NCBI RefSeq assembly: GCF_009389715.1
Contig: NC_052409.1
Location: forward strand, 6,745,605 to 6,809,604
Length of the DNA stretch: 64,000 bases
Reading direction: 5' to 3'
From: Phoenix dactylifera
Lineage: Eukaryota > Streptophyta > Magnoliopsida > Arecales > Arecaceae
The notes below the pieces were generated by a model. That model was given only the letters and a program-made list of their open reading frames with translations, made no database searches and was not told the DNA's origin. Below, piece by piece: positions 36,551 to 46,300 of the stretch (positions are counted from its first letter, which is position 1; each line of letters begins with the position of its first letter). The position numbers and the translations under genes were made by a program.

Positions 36551-39500
36551 TGGTGCCCCTGGACATCGGCCATGACCATGCCCTTCCGTGGCATGCGTGA
36601 AGCAAGCTGCTGCACGTGTGCTGGATGCTGGCGCGGCGTGGGCTGGTGTCCTGGCAGTGCACCGGGCCACTTCGGCTGAGGTGAGGTTCGGCTGCCAGAA
36701 CCTCGCCAGGATTCTGTCCGGGCGGTCGGGTCGGCCTGGCGCTGGGGCGCGGGTCGACCCGGCTGGAAGTTGGGCGCGCGCAGGGGCGCGCGCTGCTGGC
36801 TGGGCTCGGGCGCGCACAGGGGCGCGCGCTGCTGGCTGAGCGCGGGCGCGCGCGTGGTCGCGCGCTGCAGTGTGGTCGCGCGCGGGTGCGCGCGCTGCAA
36901 GGCTGGTGCGCGCGGATGCGCGCGCTGCTGGGCGGTCGCGCGCGGGTGCGCGCGCTGCAGGGTTGCGCGCGGAGGGCCGCGCGCCTGCTGAGGCCGGTGT
37001 GCGCGCGGTTGGCCGCGCGTGGCTGGCGCGCTGCTGCTGGCGTGCGCAGGGGTCTGCACGCAGCTGCTGTGGCCGGGGCTGATGTCCACTGTTTGGACAT
37101 GCTTCCAAACAGTGGAGGTTGGCTTCTTTGGGACTTGGCTCGGCCGTGGACTCCGGATTGGGGCTCGACGGGCTGAGGTCCCCATCATCCCCCCCTTCTT
37201 GGAGAATACCCTTGTCCTCAAGGGTGGTATCTAGGACGGGGCTTCCTTCTTTGCGTGACAATGCATCCGCCACCTTGTTTTCCTTCCCTGGTTGATAAAT
37301 GATGTCATATTCAAAGCCAAGAAGTTTTACCAGGAATTTTTGCTGATCCGGAGTGACAATCTTTTGTGTGAGGAGATGCCGAAGAGCTTGTTGGTCGGTC
37401 ACAATGGTGAAGCGTCTCCCAAGTAAGTAGGGTCTCCAAACTTTGACCGCATGGACCACGGCAAGCATCTCCCGAGCATAGGTACTCCATGCCTTCTTTT
37501 GAGGACCGAGAGCCTTAGAAATGTAGGCCAAGGGCCTCTTGTCTTGTGCTAGGACCGCACCAATTCCTTCATTGCTTGCATCCGTGTAGACTTGAAATGG
37601 TTGGCTGAAATTTGGAAGAGCAAGCACCGGGGTTTGAGTCATGGCTCTCTTAAGTTCTTCAAATGCTTGTTTGGCGGCTGAAGTCCATTCGAACCCGTCC
37701 TTCTTTAGCATGTTGGTAAAGGGTTTAGCAATGAGGCCGTAGTCCCTTACAAACCTTCTATAGTAGCCGGTGAGGCCTAAGAACCCTCTCAAGGCTGAAA
37801 TGTCTTTGGGCAAAGGCCAATCGGTCATAGCTTCTATCTTGCGTGGATCCACTCTCACGCCTTGGCCGGAAACAATATGCCCAAGATACTCAAGTTCTTC
37901 TTGCATAAAGGCGCACTTGGAAGCTTTGATGTAGAAGTTATGTTCTTCCAAGATACTCATGACTTGATCCAAATGCTTCATATGTTCCTCCTTGGACTTT
38001 GAGTAGACTAATATGTCATCAAAGAAAACTATGACGAACTTTCGGAGGTGAAGCTTGAATACCTTGTTCATGGCCGCTTGAAAGGTTGATGGAGCGTTGC
38101 ATAGACCAAATGGCATGACTAGGTATTCATAGTGGCCGGAATGGGTGCGGAAGGCCGTCTTGTGGATGTCTTCCTTCCTCATTCTAATTTGATGGTAGCC
38201 GGCTCTTAGATCCAATCTTGTGAAGTACTTTGCGCCATGGAGTTCATCTAGCATCTCATCCACCGTGGGTATAGGAAAGCGATCTTTGATTGTGGCTTCA
38301 TTCAAAGCTCGGTAATCCGTGCAAAATCTCCATGATCCATCTTTCTTCCTTACCAAGAGGATCGGGGAAGAAAATGGACTTGTACTTGGGCGGATCAACC
38401 CTTGCTTCATCATCTCTTCAACTTGCCTTTCGATCTCACCTTTTTGGAAGTGAGCATACCGGTAAGGAGGTACATTGATGGGCTTGCTTTCATCCTTGAG
38501 CCGGATCGGATGATCAAAAGGTCTTTGTGGTGGAAGGTGGGTCGGTTGCTCCAAGACTTTTTGGTGAGCTTCAAGAAGTTGGCGTACTTGCAATGGAAGG
38601 GTGCTCATGTCTTCATTTGGCTGCGGTTGAGGTCCCCCCGCAGCCCCTCCTTGGTTGGCCATGACCACGGCGAGGCATAAAGCTCCCCCACGGCATAGCC
38701 TCTCAAGCATGTTGGCTTCACAAGGCCGAACTTCCTTTGGATGAAATGCTATCCATACCTTCTTCTTGGTGCCGACTTTGAACTCCATTGTCATCGTTTT
38801 GTAATCGGTGATGACCTTACCAATACTCCGAAGCCATGCGTTGCCTAGAACCACATCTAGGCCAACTAGTTGGAGGACATGTAGATCAGCCACTATGCGG
38901 ACTCCTTGGACATTGAGCCGCACATCTTTGACAATGGATTGGCATTGTAGACGATCTCCACTTGCAACCTTCACATCAAAGGGTTCGGTGGCTGCCCCCT
39001 TGAGTCCGATCCTATGTAAAGCATCCGGGTTGATGAAGTTGTGGGAGGATCCATTGTCAACAAGGAGGGATACCTCATGTCTTCCGATCCATGCCATCAT
39101 CCTCATCGTCGATGGTCGTTGTACTCCGGATAGTGCATGCAAGGACACTTCGGCATTCTCATGGGCTGATCTTGTGGCTTCATCTTCTTCATCAATGGTG
39201 CTATCTTCGGAGGATGAAGTAGCACTTTCATCGGCCTCATCTTCGCTGCTCACAAGGTGGATGGCAAAGGATTGGCCGGGCTTGCATTGGTGGCCTTTCT
39301 CCCATTTGTTACCGCACTTGAAGCATAGGCCTTTCTTGATGTATTCTTGCAACTCCTCCCGGTTGAGCTTTCGAACCTCATGTTGTGGTGGTTTGGAGGT
39401 CGTTGTTGCAGAATTTTGAGGCTTCAATTGCAAAGGTTTGGAGTCCTTGCGGTTGAAAGACTCCTTGGTTGGCCGCCGGTCATGGAAGTTGTTTTGATCC

Positions 39501-40384
39501 ATGATTTCGGCCATCCTCATGGCATCTTGAAGTCGAGTAGGCTGCTTGAGCTTGATCTCCTTGGATAGCCACGATTTGAGCCCATCCACGAATGTACCAA
39601 GGAGTGCTTCTTCGGACCACCCTTCCACCATGGTTTGTAGTTGGCGGAATTGGTCGATGTAGTCTTGAATCTTGCCTTCTTGCTTCAATTTGGCCAATTG
39701 GCCATGATGATTGATGGTCGGCGATGGTCCCCATTGCTTCAAGAACTCATCCATGAACTCCGTCCATCCCAATGGATTCCCCTCTCTAGCATAGAGGTTC
39801 CTTAGCCACCTCCACCATCGGTTGGCCCTCCCCTCCAAGTGATAGGAAGCTAGAGTCACCTTCTCCTCCCTAGGGATTTCGTACACTAGGAAGTATTGCT
39901 CCACTCTATCCAACCACTCATAAGGGTCACCTCCTCCAAAAGTAGGGAAATCGATCTTCGGTTTCCGGATCCTATCATGCCGATCCGAAACCCTAACATC
40001 ATCTTCTTCCTCTCTTCTCCTCCTTTCCTCTCTTTCTCTCCGGCCATGAGGCCTTCGATGTAGAGGACTCCTTTGGGGCTCACTCTCTTCTCCCTCATAC
40101 TCTCTTGGCCGATCCTCCTCATGGATACCATCGGCCCATCTTTCAAATGGTTCTTCTCTTCCACTCCTACTTCCTCTCCTTCTTCTTTCATTTCGGAGCC
40201 CATCACTACCATTGCTCTCCCTTTCTCCATATCTTTTTTCTAGCCTCTCGGCATTGGCATTGCTCTCCCTCCTCATGGCGGCCAATGTCTCCATTACATT
40301 GTCTAAGACATTGCCTAACCTAGCACTACTCCCTTCAATGGCTTCTATCAACTTTTGGTTGTTTGAGTCTCCTCCCGACTCCAT
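36545..40384 (-). CDS. Gag-protease-RT-RNase H polyprotein
   Basis: The ATG at 40384 (MESGGDSNN) opens 1,279 codons; the last about 214 are LTR sequence, with the stop in the neighbouring LTR. Domains in order: charged N-terminus, retrotransposon gag domain, zinc knuckle CFKCGNKWEKGHQC (about 39290-39331), aspartic protease with LVDNGSSHNF (about 39040-39070; usual motif is DSG), reverse transcriptase with YFTRLDLRAGYHQI and the metal site FFDDILVYS (about 38007-38033), and RNase H starting QVYTDASNEGIGAVLAQ (about 37550-37600) through VADALSRKEG. No integrase follows. The frame is free of stops, so it could still be translated. Gag and pol share one frame, as in many chromoviruses. Confidence 0.9.
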   Translation of the reverse strand: MESGGDSNNQKLIEAIEGSSARLGNVLDNVMETLAAMRRESNANAERLEKRYGERESNGSDGLRNERRRRGSRSGREEPFERWADGIHEEDRPREYEGEESEPQRSPLHRRPHGRREREERRRREEEDDVRVSDRHDRIRKPKIDFPTFGGGDPYEWLDRVEQYFLVYEIPREEKVTLASYHLEGRANRWWRWLRNLYAREGNPLGWTEFMDEFLKQWGPSPTINHHGQLAKLKQEGKIQDYIDQFRQLQTMVEGWSEEALLGTFVDGLKSWLSKEIKLKQPTRLQDAMRMAEIMDQNNFHDRRPTKESFNRKDSKPLQLKPQNSATTTSKPPQHEVRKLNREELQEYIKKGLCFKCGNKWEKGHQCKPGQSFAIHLVSSEDEADESATSSSEDSTIDEEDEATRSAHENAEVSLHALSGVQRPSTMRMMAWIGRHEVSLLVDNGSSHNFINPDALHRIGLKGAATEPFDVKVASGDRLQCQSIVKDVRLNVQGVRIVADLHVLQLVGLDVVLGNAWLRSIGKVITDYKTMTMEFKVGTKKKVWIAFHPKEVRPCEANMLERLCRGGALCLAVVMANQGGAAGGPQPQPNEDMSTLPLQVRQLLEAHQKVLEQPTHLPPQRPFDHPIRLKDESKPINVPPYRYAHFQKGEIERQVEEMMKQGLIRPSTSPFSSPILLVRKKDGSWRFCTDYRALNEATIKDRFPIPTVDEMLDELHGAKYFTRLDLRAGYHQIRMRKEDIHKTAFRTHSGHYEYLVMPFGLCNAPSTFQAAMNKVFKLHLRKFVIVFFDDILVYSKSKEEHMKHLDQVMSILEEHNFYIKASKCAFMQEELEYLGHIVSGQGVRVDPRKIEAMTDWPLPKDISALRGFLGLTGYYRRFVRDYGLIAKPFTNMLKKDGFEWTSAAKQAFEELKRAMTQTPVLALPNFSQPFQVYTDASNEGIGAVLAQDKRPLAYISKALGPQKKAWSTYAREMLAVVHAVKVWRPYLLGRRFTIVTDQQALRHLLTQKIVTPDQQKFLVKLLGFEYDIIYQPGKENKVADALSRKEGSPVLDTTLEDKGILQEGGDDGDLSPSSPNPESTAEPSPKEANLHCLEACPNSGHQPRPQQLRADPCARQQQRASHARPTARTPASAGARPSARNPAARAPARDRPAARASARTSLAARAPARDHTAARDHARARAQPAARAPVRARAQPAARAPARAQLPAGSTRAPAPGRPDRPDRILARFWQPNLTSAEVARCTARTPAHAAPASSTRAAACFTHATEGHGHGRCPGAPC

Positions 40385-42674
40385 GACAACCCTTCTACTT
40401 TTCTCCCTCTTGAAGACCAATCCGAACCTCCTATGGCCGTCACCCAAAGGATGATCCAGCCCTCCAAAGAGTAGTGTTACAAGCAAATGCACTCACCCCC
40501 AATTAGATCTTACAAGATAAAAGTGAAAACAAAGATCTAATTTTCAGACCTCATATGAATTACAATAAGTATGTAGATCCGAAAGAGCTTACGTTACCAC
40601 TTGAGATCGACCTTCCGTGGGTCTCAAACTAGTCGAGCTCCCGACGATCTCCTTGAAGACTTCTCTCAATGAAAGCACCAGTGTTGGGTACCCGGGGACT
40701 TGCGGTCCCGATCCCCGGCCCAATCCTCCAATTGATGTGGCTCGGTTGCCTTGTTCCTTGGGACCGACTTGTGGGTAACGTGGCTCTTCTTGTTGTCTTT
40801 GGCCTTCACCAATGCATAGTCCACACAAGGGAAATGGCAAAGGAAATGAATCGATGATGTGGGGAAGAAACTGAGATTCAATTCCAAGAGGACAACGATT
40901 ACATGGAATGGTTGGCCAAGGGACGGGAAGTGTCCTTGCCCTATCCTAAGAACTATCTAAGGGGAGTGATATGCTCCTCCTTAGCCCAAGCCTTTCGGCC
41001 GAATGACCCCTAAGGGACCTAAGGGATGAAACCCTTTACAAGACTCTGAGTCAAAATGGATATGATGAAAAGATAGCTTCCTCGGCCTTAAGGGCCTCTA
41101 CTTATAGGCCTAATGCCTTACTGGCTACATGCCTTCGGAATTCAAAATGGGATTGGCCGACTTCATTTGAATTTGAATTCAAATGCATTCGGCCATGTGC
41201 TTCATGAGTTGCTTGGCCGGCTTCGGTTTGAATTTGAATTCCAACCTTCTAAGGAAGGTCTTCAAGTTGGTGCTTGCGCCGGTTGCCATGTGCCGCTGTG
41301 GTTTGAATGCTTCTTGCTGTCGGGCTGATATTGTGCTTTTGTGCTTGTTGCCCCTTCACGCGGATCCTTGACATGGCTTGCTGCTGGCCTTCGGTTTGGC
41401 AGCCTGTTGCATCTTGGCCGCCCATGGTTCTGCTCGCCTAATAGCTATGGGAAAGCCTGCAGGCTTCCCCTTCGGTTTTGCCTTGGCGCACATGGGAATT
41501 GCTTGGGCGGAGGCTGGGGCGACGCTGCTGGGGCTGCTGCCATGTGGCGCGGCCAGTTATGGCCGCGCGCCTGGTCGGGCGGCTCTGCTGGGCGCGCTGC
41601 CATGTGGCCCTGCTCGCGCGCTTGGTTGGGCGCTTCTGCTGGGCGCGCTGCCATGTGGCCCTGCTCGCGCGCTTGGTTGGGCGCTTCTGCGGGGCGCGCT
41701 GCCTTGTGGTCCTGGCTGGGCATGATGCTGGGCGCCTTGCTTGGCTGTGCTGCCATGTGTCTTGGCCTGCTGTTTTAGGCAGGGCGCACTTGTCTTGATG
41801 GCTGCATTGCTTGGTTGGGCGCCACTTGGACTTTGGCCAGGTTCTTGCTAATTCTGTCGGGCGCACACATGCCATGGGTTGTGCGCTGACTTGGCTTACC
41901 CTTGGTTGAATTGGGCGCAATGTGCGCGGGCTAGTGCCGGGTTGCCGTTCTTGACCCTTTGGCTTGGATTGTGCTCGGCCGCTTGGTTGGCTGACCGGGC
42001 TGTGGACTTGTTGCGCTCGGGCCTTCTCCTCTTGTGCGCGCGTGCCTGGGTGCGCGCGCACGGGCTGGTGCCCCCGGACATCGGCCATGACCATGCCCTT
42101 CCGTGGCATGCGTGAAGCAAGCTGCTGCACGTGTGCTGGATGCTGGCGCGGCGTGGGCTGGTGTCCTGGCAGTGCACCGGGCCACTTCGGCTGAGGCGAG
42201 GTTCGGCTGCCAGAACCTCGCCAGGATTCTGTCCGAGCGGTCGGGTCGGCCTGGCGCTAGGGCGCGGGTCGGCCCGGCTGGAAGTTGGGCGCGCGCTGCT
42301 GGCTGAGCGCGGGCGCGCGCGGGGTCGCGCGCTGCAGTGTGGTCGCGCGCGGGTGCGCGCGTTGCAAGGTTGGTGCGCGCAGGTGCGTGCGTTGCTGGGC
42401 GGTCGCGCGCGGGTGCGCGCGCTGCAGGGTTGCGCGCGGAGGGCCGCGCGCCTGCTGAGGCCGGTGTGCGCGCGGTTGGCCGCGCGTGGCTGGTCTGGGA
42501 GCGACGTGGCTGGCGCGCTGCTGCTGGCGTGCGCAGGGGTCTGCGCGCGGCTGCTGTGGCCGGGGCTGATGTCCACTGTTTGGACATGCTTCCAAACAGT
42601 GGAGGTTGGCTTCTTTGGGACTTGGCTCGGCCGTGGACTCCGGATTGGGGCTCGGCGGGCTGAGGTCCCCATCA
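36551..42674 (-). mobile_element. Ty3/gypsy chromovirus-like element 2, lacking integrase
   Basis: The 5' LTR is 42674-40682 and the 3' LTR is only a 637-bp fragment, 37187-36551. Both begin TGATGGGGACCTCAGC, unlike the TGTTATGG start of element 1, so this is a sister subfamily. Gag, protease, RT and RNase H are present in a single open frame. Integrase and chromodomain have been removed by an in-frame deletion that joins RNase H to the last codons before the polypurine tract. The 3' LTR stops at CACCA, where the other LTR family begins. Confidence 0.85.
40682..42674 (-). repeat. 5' LTR of element 2
   Basis: This 1,993-bp LTR begins TGATGGGG and ends CCCAACA on the minus strand. Apart from the first roughly 90 bp, it is highly similar to the LTRs of element 1. 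It has the same minisatellites, stem-loop (42195-42222) and TATA-like site. Confidence 0.9.
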
Positions 42675-42725
42675 CTGGCCCCCTTCCGGCGCCGCCGGCC
42701 ACGCTGGAGGAGAAGAAAAGAGAAT

Positions 42726-42821
42726 GGGGGAGAGGAAGGAGAAGAAGAGAAGAAAAAAGGAAAAGAAAAAAAAAGGAAAAAAAAGAAGAAAAGGAAAGGA
42801 AAAAAAGAGAAGAAAAGAAAA
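42726..42821. repeat. Homopurine tract
   Basis: Ninety-six consecutive A or G bases lie on the plus strand in the right arm of the outer element. A pyrimidine-rich tract lies in the left arm (about 27540-27660). Such tracts can form triplex DNA. Confidence 0.9.
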
Positions 42822-42917
42822 TTTAAAAAATAAAAAAAGAATAAATAAATAAATAAATATTTATATAAATGAATGAATGAATAAGATAATAAATATATTT
42901 CAACATTATTAATTATT

Positions 42918-43345
42918 TACAATAATAATTATAATATTTTATACCTTTATTATTGTATTATACTGTAAATATAATATTATAATATATTATATCATAATAC
43001 ATTAATATGTTATGTTAAATAATTTAATATTATGTTATATTATGAGAAATTAATTTATACTAATAATTATATTATTTTATACCTTTATTATTGCATAATA
43101 CTATAAATATTATATTATATTACATTATATCATAATACATTAATATATTATTTTTAATAATTTAATATTATGTTATATTAAGGAAAATTGATTTATACTA
43201 ATAATTATAATATTTTTTATCTTTATTATTGTATTATACTATAAATATAATATATATTACATTATATCATAATACATTAATATATTATATTAAATAATTT
43301 AATATTATGTTATATTATGAAAAATTAATTTACTCTAATAATTAT
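42918..43345. repeat. AT-rich tandem repeat, unit about 138 bp
   Basis: Three copies are recognised by ATACCTTTAT at 42941, 43079 and about 43218, and by ATCATAATACATTAATAT at 42991, 43129 and 43266. Units are almost pure A and T and full of short palindromes. They lie in the right arm of the outer element. Confidence 0.85.
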
Positions 43346-46300
43346 ATTACTATTATGCTATGCTATGCAATGTCATATTACTATATTATAATAATATTAT
43401 TTTATATTACAGTAATATTATACTATATCGTATATTATGTATTAATATATGTTATGTTTTATTATGCTTTGTTGTATAATGCTATGCAATGTCCTTTATA
43501 GTAATTTTGTCATACAAAAGTACTTTTTCAGTTTATTTACCAAACACATGTTAAAGTGCCACAGCACTTTAGAAATGTAGTTACCAAACAGCAAATAGCT
43601 TTGTATAAAAGCTCTACTTCAGACAGCTCTACTTCCAACAGCTCTACTGCCAACAGCTCCCCCAAACAGAGCCTAAGCAGTACGTGAGAAAAGCCACAGA
43701 ACAGATTCTAATGAGAAGCATTACTTCAAGGAAGCAACAAACAGAATCTCAAAATTCTATTCACTTCAGCAACATAGTCAATGGCTGTATCTCAAAATTT
43801 TCAACTAAGCTACAGCTAGGGAAAGACACAGGTGTCCTGACAATTGTTATCCATAATTTATCATTTCTCAAAAATGTAGTATCATGGTTCTATGGAAATT
43901 AAACTCTCTTCTGTGAGTCCCAGTAAATGACAATATGCAATGGAAAACTGTGGCCATAGAGCATGAAGAGAACAAATGATTTTCTGTTAGCGGTTTCCAA
44001 CAATCCAAAATTCTAACCAAATGTACTAAATATAAAAGGTCGGCTGACATTCTTTATCGATTATCTATGAATACTTGTATCTATGGAAAAAGTTGAACCT
44101 TGATTTATAATTGAGGCAGAAAATATATGAAAATTCAAAGAAGCAACAAATGTTCCAATGAAAAAACATCTGGATATTGATAAATTGAGGGGAAAAATAG
44201 TACCTCTCAGAAGAGATTTTTTTTTTTTTTTTTTGGTACAAACTTCTCAGAAGAGATCAAACAGATGAATTTTGAACAGCTTTATTCATCCAGAAAGACC
44301 AAATAATACGATGTCATTGGCCAGTATATCCTTAAGAATATTTAGCATAAAGTAAACCATTAAGGAAAAATGCAAAGGCTTAGGTCTGCAAGTAAAAAAC
44401 CTAAAAAACTGAAGAAATGGATTGAATTGGACAGAAATCAACCGTTATGAAAACTTTCAATGAAGAACAATCTTTTTTTTTTCATACACAAGAACAATCT
44501 ATTTCCGTATGCCTCTTTGAATTAAAGCAAAATAGTATGCACAAAATGGGCATTAAAAAGGCCATGATGTAGGATTTACGAGGTATAACCACAAAATCAG
44601 GATCACAAAAGGATAGTCTTAATTCCTGGTTTGATGTGCCTTCAGGTTTCATGTTAGAGGAATGGTTATGATAAGTAGATAATTATCAACTAGAACGACC
44701 ACAGACATAAACAATGACACATATGCAACATAACTTGTCTGCACAGAAGCAAATCAAGCAAGATACCTGAAGGCATGTTTACTTGATACCATTGCGACCT
44801 TCCAAAATTCCAGCTTCTTTGATGGATTCCTGACAAACAATTGCACTTGTTAAATTTGAAATTTCAACAGAATCAACTGTACACAACAATGATGAGGATT
44901 TTTCTTCAACTTATGGTATGTTTCTCACCAAATTCCGTACTGGAGGGAGAGAAACCACGAGGTCCACATCACTAGTTGGAAGAGCTAAACCAGTTGCATT
45001 GGAACCAAATATATTTGTCCGAGAGCGAGGCCAGAGTACCTGAAGAGATCGTGTGACCCTCTTGACAGCCCAGTTAGTGTAGGGCTTCCAGATCAGATTC
45101 TCAGCACCAACCTACGATTTACCATTAATGATGAACCAGCAATTACCTTGGAGTCAAGATGATAAATACAAACAAAAAAAAAATTAAAAATGATAATGCA
45201 TAGAGGAGTTAAAATCTTGGTAGGCCTATGAAGCTTATTTGTGCTAAGGATGTCTTTATATTTTACTATTCATGAACTAATTGTATATGTAAGGTTCACT
45301 GTTCAACACACATGCATCTTGAGTAACGATATTAAATGCCTACGCAAGAGCAACAGTACACAGTAGTGTGATGTCCAAAGTGGGTAAGGCAAAATTTAGA
45401 ATTTTTGATAAATAAAATTTACAAAAATTTGTCAAAACTGCCATACCTGCTTGCAGAAAAGATCAATATCCTCGTGAAGAAGATTGTGCATCAGAGACAG
45501 AGATGACTCATTAGATGGACAATTCAATAAATCAGGAGGTTGCAATGGTAAGGCAACATCTGGCTGCAACATCAAATTTTCAATAAAAGATCATAACATA
45601 AACAAACAAGATATGTGAGGAAAACTATGATGATATAGCCCATACATGTTCCTGATCACGAGCTAGCTGGGAAATTGTAATAAGGTGATCTTGCAACAAA
45701 GACCCGTGAATAGATTGCACCATTGAAGAGGTAGCCAGCCCTTTGTTTCGCCATGAAGGCCAAACAACTTCAGCACCATCCCAACAAAGTCGAGTTTCCT
45801 CAGAATTACTTTCATCAGAATACCAACTTCTCATACCCCAATGGCTAGGACTTGAGCTACCAGATCTTACAACTGGAAAGCCCCTCTTTCTAGATTCTCC
45901 AACTAGAGAAGGTGGAGGAGGTCGAGGTACTCGAGGAACACAAAGTACCACTGGTGATGGAGGCCGCTTGATGCGATGGGTCTCCCTCTTAGTAGTAGGT
46001 ATACATGGGCTTTTATGATCATGACCAACCTTAAATTCAGATCTTGAACCCCTCCTTGATATACTTGGAACAATGATCGGCCGCAGCATTGAATATGGAA
46101 GTGTATCCCCTTTCACTCCCTCAAAACCATTAGGTGGATTTTTCACAGATATTGAGGCTTTCTCTTCAGGACCATCGGATACTGAAGATGAGGAGTTCAG
46201 TACCTTTCCAGTACTGTCATTTCCTGGCATAGCATAACCAACAGACTGGTGTCCCGGTCCCAATGGATCAAATGGTGAACAAAATGGGGCAGCAGGTGGT

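Larger units (their letters stand above)
27307..43673. mobile_element. Outer TIR element loaded with nested retrotransposons
   Basis: The left end reads GGCCCTGTTTGGGGGAGCT and the right end is the inverse of GGCTCTGTTTGGGGGAGCT. TAA flanks both ends (27304-27306 and 43674-43676), which fits a PIF/Harbinger-type non-autonomous element. Its arms (27307-28013 and 42675-43673) hold no transposase. The left arm has a pyrimidine-rich tract and the right arm a purine-rich tract, as expected for long degenerate inverted arms. Two Ty3/gypsy elements and one other LTR account for the 14.6 kb in the middle. The element lies in an intron of the nucleotidyltransferase pseudogene, 20 bp from the 3' splice site. 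Confidence 0.75.

Noticed and set aside
35626-37221. 531-codon reading frame on the minus strand
   Set aside because: It spans two different LTR families and lacks any domain. Openness is explained by high GC content.
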